A stretch of DNA of 64,000 bases from Pseudothioglobus sp905182815 (lineage in GTDB: Bacteria; Pseudomonadota; Gammaproteobacteria; PS1; Pseudothioglobaceae): NCBI RefSeq assembly GCF_048087625.1, contig NZ_CP159805.1, positions 1,426,001 through 1,490,000 on the forward strand, in the 5' to 3' direction. Shown in pieces: positions 32,932 through 42,785 of the stretch; positions within the stretch are counted from its first letter, which is position 1, and each line of letters opens with the position of its first letter. The notes below the pieces were generated by a model, which ran no database searches, was not told where the DNA came from, and was given only the letters and a program-made list of their open reading frames with translations. The position numbers and the translations under genes were made by a program.

Positions 32932-35370
32932 TTAATTTCGAAGTGGCTTGCTATTTCTTAGCATAAACTCAATTCTTTCTTGCGTTTTCTTAGTGCCTAA
33001 AAGTTCTATAAAATACTTCCTCTCAAGATCTAATAGCATTTGCGAATTCACTGTTGTATTTTCTTCAACTTCAGAACCAGTCATTACTTTTGCCAGAGAG
33101 GTTATACAATACTTATCATGATCTGACATAAAGTGCCCTTCATAAAGGTTGGCAATTTGCGCCATAATGTTTGCATACCCAGCTTTTCCAACTACTTTAA
33201 ATGTTGCATCTAAGGGAGATTTAAATCCAGATTCTAGTAATGCCATTGCTTGTTGCTTTGCAACATAAAGTAACTCGTTTGGATTAGCAATAATTACATC
33301 ATCATTTTTTAAATAGCCCATTTCTTTTGCCTCTAAAGCACTTGCTGAAACTTTTGCCATGGCAATTTGCTCAAAATGCTTAGAAAGCAAAGGAAATATA
33401 TCATCTGTTTCTTTATTAAGAAATGCCCTTAAAGCCATTTCCTTACTGCCACAGCCCGCTGGCAAGGCACCAATTCCAACTTCTACAAGGCCGATATAAG
33501 AATTCATTGAGGCTACCACTTTATTGCAATGCAATAAAAGCTCGCAGCCTCCACCAAGTGCGAGCCCATCAACTGCAGCAACTGTTACTATTTTGCCGTG
33601 CTTTAAGCGCATTAATAATTCTTGCAGCATAGCTACTGTTTTTTTAATGGAATAAAGCTTACCAAGCTTAGGAAGCCCTGGATTCATAACTTCAAACGCC
33701 TTCTTTTTAGCTTTAGAGGCAACTCCTGGATCTTTTTCTAGTAGGCCTAGTTTAATAGCAGAAATTATTTCATATAGATTTGCTCCAGCACAAAAATGCT
33801 CTTGCTCCTGCTTAAAAATTAAAGCATGAAAACCATTTTCTTCAAGATAGTCAAGGCACTTTGGTAGCTCAGTTAAAACGTTTGAACTTAAAACATTCAT
33901 TTTTGTTTTAAAAGAAACGCTGGCAATACCATCGCCAATATCAAGTAGCTTAGTCGCCTCACCTTCCAGCAAAATATTTTGGTGATATTGCTTTTCACCC
34001 TGCAAAAGAGTTTTATGTAAATGCCTTTCATATACTGGATGAGATGATCTTGGAATATATTGATTCTTATTTGGATCAAAAGCCCCATCATCAGAATAAA
34101 CAAAATCTTTATCCATAGCCCAATTTGGAAGGGGCTCTTGAGAAAGAGTTTTACCGCCACTAATATCAATATTCAGGGCCTCTCTAACCTTACTCCAACC
34201 AGTAAGCTGGACTTGCTCGAAGATACCTTTCTGCCAAGCAAAGCCTGACTTTAATGCAAGATCAACACACCTTACTGTTTCAGCCACATGCTCTAAATGA
34301 AAAGAGGCATAGTGAAAAACATCACGATGAACTGACCATAAAAATTGTGCTTGCGGATCACCAGATTTGGAAAGCTCTAATAATGAGTTCTCAATATTTC
34401 CATTATCTTTGAGTATTTTCTTGACTGTTGAACTAATAGTTTTATCTGAGAGTCTATATTCTCCAGTAGCTGGATCATAAACATTTATATTCTTTCCTAC
34501 TTTCTCATAAATGCCTTTTTTAGTCTTACTTCCTAATAACCCTTTTTCAATTAAATGGTCAATCCAATCAGGCAATTTGAATTGCTCAACCCATGGATCA
34601 TCCTTAGCATTTTCATAAATATTTTTTACAACATTCGACATCACATCAAGACCAACAACATCTAAAGTTCTGAATGTAGCACTAGCAGGTCTTCCAACCC
34701 TCTTGCCAGTTAGTGCATCAACTGTATCAGCAGATAAAGAGAAATTTTCAGCATGCTTTAATACAGCCAAAAAAGAAAAGACACCTATTCTGTTAGCAAT
34801 AAAAGCAGGACTATCTTTTGCATAAACAACTTCCTTTCCCAATGCCGAGGTAATAAATCCTTCAGCAATATGAAGTAACTTTTCATCACTAAATGAAGTT
34901 CGTATTAATTCAACAAGTGGTAAATATCTAGGAGGGTTAAAAAAGTGAACTCCAAAAATTCTACTTCTCAAGCTTTCTGGAGAATGCTCAGCAATTTTTT
35001 GAATTGATAACCCAGAAGTATTTGTCACGAGAACTGCATGATCATTTACATAAGGAGCTATTTTCAAGAAAAGTTGTTTTTTGATATCAATATTTTCGAT
35101 AATTGACTCTATTATGAAATCACATTTTGATAGAGTATCTAGATTCTCATAAGTTGAGGTCTTAATTAAACTCGCTATTGAGAGGCTTGCAAATGGGGTA
35201 GGTTTCAATTTTTTCATCATGGAGAGCGATTTCATTAACGCCTCTTCACTTGTATCAAACATGACTACATCAAACCCTAAGTTTGCGAAGTGAGCAGCTA
35301 TTTGCCCACCCATTGTTCCCGAGCCAAGAACGGCAATCTTGCTAAAAGCTTTATCAAAATATTGTTTCAT
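32932..35370 (-). CDS. 3-hydroxyacyl-CoA dehydrogenase/enoyl-CoA hydratase, FadN-type domain order
   Basis: The 812-residue bifunctional enzyme starts with the NAD-binding 3-hydroxyacyl-CoA dehydrogenase (VLGSGTMGGQIAAHFANLG at residues 14-32, then HFFNPPRYLPLVELI and two C-terminal dehydrogenase domains to about 400). The crotonase domain follows (HFCAGANLYEI near 520, VAAVDGLALGGGCELLLH near 612 and GLVEVGIGALPAGCGSKEMA). This is the reverse of the FadB/FadJ order and resembles B. subtilis FadN. It catalyses hydration and NAD-dependent oxidation in beta-oxidation. Gaps of 12-15 bases join it to fadE and the thiolase. Confidence 0.9.
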   Translation of the reverse strand: MKQYFDKAFSKIAVLGSGTMGGQIAAHFANLGFDVVMFDTSEEALMKSLSMMKKLKPTPFASLSIASLIKTSTYENLDTLSKCDFIIESIIENIDIKKQLFLKIAPYVNDHAVLVTNTSGLSIQKIAEHSPESLRSRIFGVHFFNPPRYLPLVELIRTSFSDEKLLHIAEGFITSALGKEVVYAKDSPAFIANRIGVFSFLAVLKHAENFSLSADTVDALTGKRVGRPASATFRTLDVVGLDVMSNVVKNIYENAKDDPWVEQFKLPDWIDHLIEKGLLGSKTKKGIYEKVGKNINVYDPATGEYRLSDKTISSTVKKILKDNGNIENSLLELSKSGDPQAQFLWSVHRDVFHYASFHLEHVAETVRCVDLALKSGFAWQKGIFEQVQLTGWSKVREALNIDISGGKTLSQEPLPNWAMDKDFVYSDDGAFDPNKNQYIPRSSHPVYERHLHKTLLQGEKQYHQNILLEGEATKLLDIGDGIASVSFKTKMNVLSSNVLTELPKCLDYLEENGFHALIFKQEQEHFCAGANLYEIISAIKLGLLEKDPGVASKAKKKAFEVMNPGLPKLGKLYSIKKTVAMLQELLMRLKHGKIVTVAAVDGLALGGGCELLLHCNKVVASMNSYIGLVEVGIGALPAGCGSKEMALRAFLNKETDDIFPLLSKHFEQIAMAKVSASALEAKEMGYLKNDDVIIANPNELLYVAKQQAMALLESGFKSPLDATFKVVGKAGYANIMAQIANLYEGHFMSDHDKYCITSLAKVMTGSEVEENTTVNSQMLLDLERKYFIELLGTKKTQERIEFMLRNSKPLRN

Positions 35371-35385
35371 AGTTTTCCTATATTT

Positions 35386-37842
35386 TTAATTCTTTAAATT
35401 TTCAAAATCATCCACTTTTAGTGCTTCAAGAAGAGTGTCATTCCATCTGAGCCAATTTTCTTTATCTTCAGTGGTTAAAGTTTTATTATCAACAAGCCCT
35501 TGAAGCCAAAACTCTAAGGTAATACTTGGCTGATACTTATATCCAGCTTTTTTGGCTTTATCTCTGAGCACTTTTAATTTAATCCCAGCCTCATACCCCT
35601 GAAATAGAATATAAAAAGGGTGTCCAGGTTTTTCTCTTAAGTTGGAGCAAATACATGTAGATAAGTTGTCAATTAACCAGTCAATATCAGTAATAGAGTT
35701 TGAAGTAGCAATAATTAATTTGTCATTAATTTTATCGCTAGTGACTGAAAAAGGAAAAAGGAAAAATCTTATTATTGCCTTAATAACTCTATTAACTGGC
35801 ATACTTTCTATATTTTCTCGCATCGCAATATCAGCCTCTTTGACTAACGTGAGAACTGATAATTTAAGAATACTCTCGATATTATCGTCATTTTGGAATT
35901 TCTCCTCATAAAGCTTTATGCATGAACTGATTTCATACATTGCAGAAATTGCATCAGCAAATCGACCAGACACCATCTCTTTTCTTTTTAAAGATCCACC
36001 TAACAATAAAGAGGCGATATCGGTTAAGACGGCAAACTTTGCGGATAAAACTGATAAGCTTCTATAGTAAGGCTTTGTCGTTTTATTACCATAAGGTTTT
36101 GCCAATCTGCCTTTAGTCCAAGCGTAGACAATTGCTCTAGCAATGTTATTAATAAAGCTTCCAACATGAGTTACTAGAGCTTTATCAAAATTCTTTATTG
36201 CATTCTTCCCGTCATCATGAAGCGCTGTTAATTCATCTAGTAAAGTTTTGTGGCACCTAACAAGTCCCTGTCCAAAAATCATTAAGCTTCTAGTTAGAAT
36301 ATTTGCGCCTTCAACAGTAATCGCAACTGGAGCACCAGAATAGACATTTGAAACATAATTTCTTTTGCCTTGCATTACTCCTCTTCCGCCATGAACATCC
36401 ATTGCATCTATCGAAGAATTTTGCAATAACTGAGTGTTTCTATATTTCACTATTGCTGAAATAATTGATGGTCGATGTCCAGCATCAAGCGCCCAAGTAG
36501 AAAGATTAATGTTTGCAGTTGCTCGAAATGCATTTGTCGCAAGATTCGATAGTTTCTCTTGGATTCCCTCCATTTTCGAAATTGGAATTCCAAACTGCTC
36601 ACGAGTTTGTGCATAGGTACTCGTAGTTAAAAGCATAGCCTGAGTGGCAGATGCCCCAGTTACAGGCAACGAGATTCCTCTACCAACGCTTAAGCACTCC
36701 ATAAGCATTCTCCATCCATGGCCAATCATTTTTTCACCACCGATTACCCAGTCCATTGGTATAAAAACATCTTTACCATAAATAGGGCCATTTTGAAATG
36801 GCTCGCCAATTGGACGATGACGTGTTCCTATACTTAAACCCTCAGTTTTTCGTGGAATAAGTGCGCAGGTAATTCCTAAATCATTTTTCTTATAAAGAGG
36901 GTGATCAGCTGGCAGTAAATTATCAGGGTCATATGCCTTAAAAGCCAACCCAATCACTGTAGCTATAGGTGCAAGGGTTATATAGCGCTTTTCCCAATTC
37001 AATCTTAGACCCAATACTTTATTACCTTCGTACTCACCATAACATACTATCCCATTATCAACCAGAGAGCCCGCATCAGATCCAGCAACTGTAGAGGTTA
37101 GTCCAAAGCATGGCACTTCTTTTCCTTTGGCTAAACGAGGCAAGTAATGTTGTTTTTGCTCTTCGGTCCCATACTTTAATAACAGCTCACCAGGTCCTAA
37201 AGAATTTGGAACCATAACCGAAATTCCCAAAAACTGTGAGGCCGATGAAAGCCTTCCTACAATTATGGCATGCGCGAAATGAGAAAAACCGAGTCCATTA
37301 AATTCTTTTGGAATAATCAAACCCAAGAATCCCTTATCAAAAATATACTGCCAAACCTCCTTAGGCAAATCTTCACTGGAAACAATTTCGTAGGAATCAA
37401 CCATACCGCAAAGGGTTTCAACTTCATTATCAACAAAACTTTGCTCCTCATCAGTGAGTTCAGTTGCCTCAAGTTCTGATAGCTTCGTCCAATCAGGATT
37501 GCCTTGAAATAACTCAGCATCCCACCAAACGCTTCCTGCCTCAAGCGCAATACTTTCCGTTAAGCCAATCGGAGGAAGGGATTTGCGCATTAACTTATAA
37601 AGCGGCTTAGTAAACAACAATAATCTAACACTTGGAACTATTAGAATACCTAAGGCTAAAAGAAAAAGAAGTAAAAGCTGAGCGCCAAAATGCTCAGCAA
37701 TTACAGCCCCTGGATATGTCAAACCAACAGCTATTAGCCACAATTGCCATGGCTTAATTTGAAATCTCACTAAAGCTACTAGAATTAATACAATAGAAAG
37801 AAAGAAAGAAAGAAGTGAATATTGAAATATAGTTTCGAGCAT
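35386..37842 (-). CDS. fadE: Acyl-CoA dehydrogenase, FadE type
   Basis: The 818-residue protein has two N-terminal hydrophobic segments (residues 9-75) that would anchor it in the membrane, then an acyl-CoA dehydrogenase core (FGLTSTVAGSDAGSL near 250, THVG and ARAIVYAW regions) and the C-terminal DUF1974 domain seen in FadE (E. coli 814 residues). It starts the first step of fatty acid beta-oxidation. It is the first gene of the fad operon and is divergent from an AraC-type regulator across 168 bases. Confidence 0.93.
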   Translation of the reverse strand: MLETIFQYSLLSFFLSIVLILVALVRFQIKPWQLWLIAVGLTYPGAVIAEHFGAQLLLLFLLALGILIVPSVRLLLFTKPLYKLMRKSLPPIGLTESIALEAGSVWWDAELFQGNPDWTKLSELEATELTDEEQSFVDNEVETLCGMVDSYEIVSSEDLPKEVWQYIFDKGFLGLIIPKEFNGLGFSHFAHAIIVGRLSSASQFLGISVMVPNSLGPGELLLKYGTEEQKQHYLPRLAKGKEVPCFGLTSTVAGSDAGSLVDNGIVCYGEYEGNKVLGLRLNWEKRYITLAPIATVIGLAFKAYDPDNLLPADHPLYKKNDLGITCALIPRKTEGLSIGTRHRPIGEPFQNGPIYGKDVFIPMDWVIGGEKMIGHGWRMLMECLSVGRGISLPVTGASATQAMLLTTSTYAQTREQFGIPISKMEGIQEKLSNLATNAFRATANINLSTWALDAGHRPSIISAIVKYRNTQLLQNSSIDAMDVHGGRGVMQGKRNYVSNVYSGAPVAITVEGANILTRSLMIFGQGLVRCHKTLLDELTALHDDGKNAIKNFDKALVTHVGSFINNIARAIVYAWTKGRLAKPYGNKTTKPYYRSLSVLSAKFAVLTDIASLLLGGSLKRKEMVSGRFADAISAMYEISSCIKLYEEKFQNDDNIESILKLSVLTLVKEADIAMRENIESMPVNRVIKAIIRFFLFPFSVTSDKINDKLIIATSNSITDIDWLIDNLSTCICSNLREKPGHPFYILFQGYEAGIKLKVLRDKAKKAGYKYQPSITLEFWLQGLVDNKTLTTEDKENWLRWNDTLLEALKVDDFENLKN

Positions 37843-37878
37843 AACAATTAATCCTAATTTAAAGCGTTGTCGTAAATG

Positions 37879-37915
37879 AATTATTAATTTAATAATTGAA
37901 TAACTAGTATAGTTA
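37879..37915. promoter_or_regulatory. Two adjacent inverted repeats between fadE and the AraC gene, candidate operator
   Basis: AATTATTAA-T-TTAATAATT (37879-37897) is a perfect 9-bp inverted repeat, and TAACTA-GTA-TAGTTA (37901-37915) is a perfect 6-bp one three bases on. Both lie 37-73 bases upstream of fadE, inside the only control region of the fad operon. High A+T makes chance repeats likelier, so the call is tentative. Confidence 0.35.
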
Positions 37916-38010
37916 TAAAAATTAAATCTAAGTTATCATAATATAATAAAATATTAACATTTTATTTTCTAAGGATTGTGATTTTTATCTTAACTTTATG
38001 TTGAATTAGT

Positions 38011-39006
38011 ATGAATACAAATAGTGCAGTTTGGCGATCAATTCTAAGATTACAACAAATTTACCCAGAAAAAGTAAATGAAATTTGTAATGGGATTGGG
38101 TTATCAAAAAATATGCTATTAAATCCAAACTTATCACTACCAATTGATATTTTTTTAAACTTTTTTATCGAGGCTGAATCAGTTTTTAATGATGAGCTAA
38201 TCTCAATAAATTATGCTCGATTAGCTCAAATAAGGCCTAACTATGCTGAAGCCTTTGGATTAATGTTTGTTTATTCTAGACACTTAAAAGAGGGCTTTAA
38301 GCTATTGCAAACTTATATAAATATTGAATTAGAAGGTATTAATTTTGTAATTAGGGAAGATCTCAATGAAGTTAAAGTGCTATTTATTGCAAACGCAAAG
38401 ATTCAGCATTCATCTGTTTATGAGAATCTATGCCTTTCAATACTTGCTGCCTTTATTAGGTCTAAAAGATTCCCAATTAAATGCATTAATACAAAAACTC
38501 ATACCTCTGGAGGAGCCATAAAAGAAAAATCAGTTTTTAGTTGCCCAATTAACTCTCAAAGTGCTGAAACATCAATTGTAATTAGCAAAAAAAATTATTT
38601 AAAAAAGAATACTCTCTCAAACACGAAGCTTGTTGATTACTTAAAGTCAATTGCGCAAGAAAAAATTGATAAAAAGGTTAGTAAGGTTAATCTTGTTGAA
38701 AATATTGAAGTACTGATGAATAATTATGTAAATTATTATAGTAATATCAATATTCAAGAAATTTCAGATCAGCTTGGTGTCAGCACTATCCAGCTTCGCT
38801 ATCAATTATCAAAAGAAAACACAACGTTTCGAAAGGTTCTAAATAACTTCAAGCTCAAAAAAGCCAAAAATATGCTTCAAAAAGGTCTTTCGGTTAAAGT
38901 AATTTCATATCAACTTGGCTACTCAGATCCCTCTTCATTTATTCGTTGGTTTATTGGCCAGACTAAATTAACGCCAACAACATTTAAAACAACTAATAGA
39001 GATTAA
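38011..39006 (+). CDS. AraC-family transcriptional regulator
   Basis: The 331-residue protein has an N-terminal ligand-binding domain of the AraC arabinose-binding-like type (residues 20-200) and a C-terminal AraC helix-turn-helix pair (INIQEISDQLGVSTIQLRYQL near 250-270 and VISYQLGYSDPSSFIRWF near 300). It is divergent from the fad operon, so it probably controls fadE and its followers in response to a fatty acid or acyl-CoA; its stop also overlaps the end of putA by 4 bases tail to tail. The ligand is not known. Confidence 0.85.
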   Translation: MNTNSAVWRSILRLQQIYPEKVNEICNGIGLSKNMLLNPNLSLPIDIFLNFFIEAESVFNDELISINYARLAQIRPNYAEAFGLMFVYSRHLKEGFKLLQTYINIELEGINFVIREDLNEVKVLFIANAKIQHSSVYENLCLSILAAFIRSKRFPIKCINTKTHTSGGAIKEKSVFSCPINSQSAETSIVISKKNYLKKNTLSNTKLVDYLKSIAQEKIDKKVSKVNLVENIEVLMNNYVNYYSNINIQEISDQLGVSTIQLRYQLSKENTTFRKVLNNFKLKKAKNMLQKGLSVKVISYQLGYSDPSSFIRWFIGQTKLTPTTFKTTNRD

Positions 39007-42000
39007 AGCGCTAAGAGATTGGCATTACCGCCAGATGCCGTTGTATCTTCTGTAATGACACGCTCATTAACTAATTGCCATGTCTCGTAAAGAGAACTCA
39101 TAACTGGGGTAATCGCTGAGCGCTGATTAATTATTAACTTTTCCACTGACATCAAATTACCAAAAAATAATATTACTTTATACGATTCACTTTTCATCAA
39201 CTTCAGGCTTGGCCCGTTAACCAATCTAAATATACTCTCTTTACCAAAGCCAAGCGTAATCAGAGAGTTATATTCATCTTCTTTAATAAGACTAACAACG
39301 CTATTTCCTAATACAAGAGCTAGTAAAGTCTGCTTAAGTGCATCAATAGCTGTTGGACCAAGGCATAATGCTGTTCCTTTTGGTTTATATCTAATACTAT
39401 TTGATTCACCAGTTGGCCCAGGCAAGGAAATCTTAGTTGCGTATTTAGCTATTTCATCATGCAGAAAGTCAAAGAAATCACTTTCAATGAATGAAAATTG
39501 GTTTTTCATTTTAGTTATCAAATCTTCATTTATTAGAATGCTTGGCAAAATCAAATTATTAACTTGTGCATTCCCATAAAGTTTAAGTTCATGATCGGTT
39601 GTCTTAGTTGAGGCTATACTCTGGCTGTATCCATGAAGTGAACTTGGCCCTCCTGCTTTAGGGCCAGTTCCCGATAAGCCCTCACCTCCAAAAGGTTGAG
39701 ATCCAACAACAGCACCAATTTGATTTCGATTCACATAGATATTCCCAGCATTAACTCTGGACGTAATTTCCTCAACTTGCTTGTCAATTCTGGAATGTAT
39801 ACCAAACGTTAATCCAAAGCCTTTTGCATTTAATTGATCAATCATAGATTCCAACTCATCACTTTTGTATGAAATAACATGAAGGATTGGACCAAAAAAC
39901 TCTTCATTGATTTCATCAATTGATTTAAGATTAATAATTGTTGGAGTTACATAATAGCCAGTCTTAAGATCACATTGAATATCTTTAATTATTTGATTTC
40001 TTTTTCTAGATTTTTCAATATAGCTTTGAAGTTTTACTTGTGCTTCACGATTTATAACTGGACCGCAATCGGTAGAGAGGTGTTTAGGATTTCCAATACG
40101 GAGCTCCTTCATTGCGCCCTGAATCATCTTTAGGGTTTCATCAAAGCACTCTTCCTGAATCATTAGTACCCTAAGTGCAGAACAACGTTGCCCTGCACTT
40201 TTAAATGCTCCATCAATGACATCTCTTGTTACCTGTTCGCATAAAGCGGTTGAGTCTACTACCATTGCATTTAGGCCGCCAGTTTCAGCAATAACTCTTG
40301 CCCCTGGATTTCCATTTTTAATTAGGTTGTGTTTGATTTGTTTTGCTACAGCTGATGAGCCTGTAAAGGCTACACCAGAAATTATTGAACTGCTAGTTAG
40401 GTAAGAGCCAACATCTGAACCCTTTCCTAAGCAAAGCTGAAATACTCCTAAAGGAATTCCGGCCTCAATTAATAACTCACTTGCTCTATAGGCTATTAAA
40501 GAGGTACTCTCAGCAGGCTTAGCAATTACAACATTTCCAGCAGCAAGCGCAGCAGCGACCTGGCCTGTAAAAATTGCCAAAGGAAAGTTCCACGGGCTAA
40601 TACAAACAAAAACTCCCATGGCTTGTCTTTCATTAGGAATTATATTATGTGCTAAGTTGGAATAATAGCGTAAAAAATCAACCGCCTCTCTAACCTCATC
40701 AATGGCATCTTGATAAGTCTTTCCAGCCTCTCGCATTGCAAGGGCCATCAATTCAAATTGGTTTTCTTCATAGAGTTCAGCGGCTCTATTTAAACTCTCA
40801 AGAATTCTGTCTGGGTCATGAGAATTTAAATTAAATGCATTTTGTGCAGTTATTAAGCAGCGATCTAACTGTGATTGATTTGCATATAGCAAACTCCCCA
40901 AAATATCAGAAGTATCAGATGGATTTTTTACTTCTTCTTGATTAGAGTCCTCTAGGGCTATCCCAGAAATCATTGATTTTGCTTGCCACTTTTTCTTTAA
41001 CCAAGGCTCTTGAGATTGAAATAGTAAATCAACTTCATTCTGCTCAGTCAGCATAATACTTGATGAGTTTTGACGGATATTTTTAAAAATGTCTTTTGGA
41101 AGTGGGATTTTTGAATGAGAGTTATTAGTATCTTTTTCAACTTCAGAAAAAACATCTACTGCTAAGCTTTCTGGCTTAATATTCTCATCAAATAAATGAT
41201 TAATAAAGGAACTATTAGCTCCATTCTCTAATAATCGCCTCATTAGATAAGCCAACAACTCCTTATGACTTCCAATTGGCGCGTATACCCTTGAAAGGAC
41301 ATTATATTTATTTTTTATATGGATATGAAGAGACTCGCCCATACCATGAAGTCTTTGTACCTCAAATCCAACATTATCTCCAGCAATTTCGCAAACGCTG
41401 ACTAATGAATGTGCATTATGACTAGCGAATTGGGGGTAGATAAAATTCCTCATCAAGAGTAGTTTTTGAGCGCATACTAAGAATGAATAGTCAGTATTTA
41501 TTTTTTTTGTAAAAACTGGATAATCAACTTCTCCCATAACTTGGGCTTTCTTAATTTCACTATCCCAATATGCCCCTTTGACTAGCCTTACCATTATCTT
41601 TAAATCATATTTTTTGCAGCTTTGGTGAAGCCAATCAATTACATATGGTGAACGCTTTTGATAAGCCTGAACTACCACTCCAAATCCTTGCCATGAGGTA
41701 TTTGAAATCGAATCCATAATTCGATCAATAACGTCCAATGAGAGGTCTAAGCGCTCAGCCTCTTCGGCGTCAATATTAATTCCTATATTATATTTTTGAG
41801 CAATATTTACGAGCTCAATTATCCGAGGTAGTAATTCAGAGAGAACTCTCTCTCTGTGCATAAAATCATATTTAGGATGAAGTGCAGAAAGTTTTACCGA
41901 TATTCCATCAGCCTCAAGTACATTTTTTGATTGCCTATGCTTTCCAATTTCTATTAATGCATTCTTGTAAGATAAAAAATACTTGTCAGCATCTGCCATA

Positions 42001-42638
42001 GTCCAAGCAGCTTCTCCAAGCATGTCAAATGAATACAAACCATTTTTAGCCTTACTTGATTTAATTGCAGTTTTAATATTTTCAGCATAGACAAACTGCT
42101 TAGCAAAAAATTGCATCACATTGTTTGCACTAAACCGTATACCGGGCCTAGATAGAATCTCTAACGCTTTTTTTATTCTATTTTTAATCTCTTTATTACT
42201 TCCATGTGCAATCATCCTATCTGCAATACTAAGAGCAATAGTTGCAATGTTAACCATAGAGGATTTACTGCCACCAATATGCCTGGTCCATCCCTTTCTA
42301 GCAACTTTATCAATAAATAATTTATCCCTTGTTTTGTTATCTGGAACTCGAAGAAAAGCCTCAACTAGAGTCATTAATGAAAGCCCTTCATCACTTGTTA
42401 AATTATATTCAGAGATAAACAATGACAATAAGTCTGGTTGATTTGAAGCTCTTAAATCTTTGATAAGATTCGAAGTTTTTTTCTGAAAATCTGCTCTTTG
42501 ATATGCATTTGTTGTTTCAGATAGCTTAAGTTGATCTAGGGCCTCTGCCTCTGACATTACTCTTGCATCTCTCATTTTTTTTCGAGAAGATGTGTAATCT
42601 ATGTCAAATACTTTAGAAGTGTATTGATCCTGCATCAT
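39003..42638 (-). CDS. putA: Bifunctional proline dehydrogenase/delta-1-pyrroline-5-carboxylate dehydrogenase
   Basis: The 1211-residue enzyme oxidises proline to glutamate. The FAD-dependent proline dehydrogenase barrel spans about residues 90-480 (KLSALHPKYDF, NIDAEEAERLDLSL, VRLVKGAYWD, ASHNAHS). The aldehyde dehydrogenase spans about 540-1000 with catalytic Glu in AETGGLNAMVVD and Cys in GQRCSALRVL. About 200 further residues form a C-terminal ALDH-like dimerisation tail, so this is a long (type B) PutA. No ribbon-helix-helix DNA-binding domain precedes it, so it should not repress its own gene; the divergent Lrp-type protein probably regulates it. Confidence 0.95.
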   Translation of the reverse strand: MMQDQYTSKVFDIDYTSSRKKMRDARVMSEAEALDQLKLSETTNAYQRADFQKKTSNLIKDLRASNQPDLLSLFISEYNLTSDEGLSLMTLVEAFLRVPDNKTRDKLFIDKVARKGWTRHIGGSKSSMVNIATIALSIADRMIAHGSNKEIKNRIKKALEILSRPGIRFSANNVMQFFAKQFVYAENIKTAIKSSKAKNGLYSFDMLGEAAWTMADADKYFLSYKNALIEIGKHRQSKNVLEADGISVKLSALHPKYDFMHRERVLSELLPRIIELVNIAQKYNIGINIDAEEAERLDLSLDVIDRIMDSISNTSWQGFGVVVQAYQKRSPYVIDWLHQSCKKYDLKIMVRLVKGAYWDSEIKKAQVMGEVDYPVFTKKINTDYSFLVCAQKLLLMRNFIYPQFASHNAHSLVSVCEIAGDNVGFEVQRLHGMGESLHIHIKNKYNVLSRVYAPIGSHKELLAYLMRRLLENGANSSFINHLFDENIKPESLAVDVFSEVEKDTNNSHSKIPLPKDIFKNIRQNSSSIMLTEQNEVDLLFQSQEPWLKKKWQAKSMISGIALEDSNQEEVKNPSDTSDILGSLLYANQSQLDRCLITAQNAFNLNSHDPDRILESLNRAAELYEENQFELMALAMREAGKTYQDAIDEVREAVDFLRYYSNLAHNIIPNERQAMGVFVCISPWNFPLAIFTGQVAAALAAGNVVIAKPAESTSLIAYRASELLIEAGIPLGVFQLCLGKGSDVGSYLTSSSIISGVAFTGSSAVAKQIKHNLIKNGNPGARVIAETGGLNAMVVDSTALCEQVTRDVIDGAFKSAGQRCSALRVLMIQEECFDETLKMIQGAMKELRIGNPKHLSTDCGPVINREAQVKLQSYIEKSRKRNQIIKDIQCDLKTGYYVTPTIINLKSIDEINEEFFGPILHVISYKSDELESMIDQLNAKGFGLTFGIHSRIDKQVEEITSRVNAGNIYVNRNQIGAVVGSQPFGGEGLSGTGPKAGGPSSLHGYSQSIASTKTTDHELKLYGNAQVNNLILPSILINEDLITKMKNQFSFIESDFFDFLHDEIAKYATKISLPGPTGESNSIRYKPKGTALCLGPTAIDALKQTLLALVLGNSVVSLIKEDEYNSLITLGFGKESIFRLVNGPSLKLMKSESYKVILFFGNLMSVEKLIINQRSAITPVMSSLYETWQLVNERVITEDTTASGGNANLLAL

Positions 42639-42687
42639 ATAAGAAATATTTTAAATAATAAAACAATTTTAATTTATATTAAATAGT

Positions 42688-42785
42688 CATAATAACTATA
42701 ATTTTTTAATAAACATATAATTAGACTTATATATTAAAAATTAAATTATAATATATCTATTATTTTAAATTAAATAGTTATTATG
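42688..42785. promoter_or_regulatory. 12-bp inverted repeats flanking the putA-lrp control region
   Basis: CATAATAACTAT (42688-42699) and its exact reverse complement ATAGTTATTATG (42774-42785) lie about 50 bases upstream of putA and across the start codon of the Lrp-type gene. The region is almost pure A+T. Paired sites suit an Lrp-type octamer that wraps DNA and represses its own gene, but chance cannot be excluded. Confidence 0.35.
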
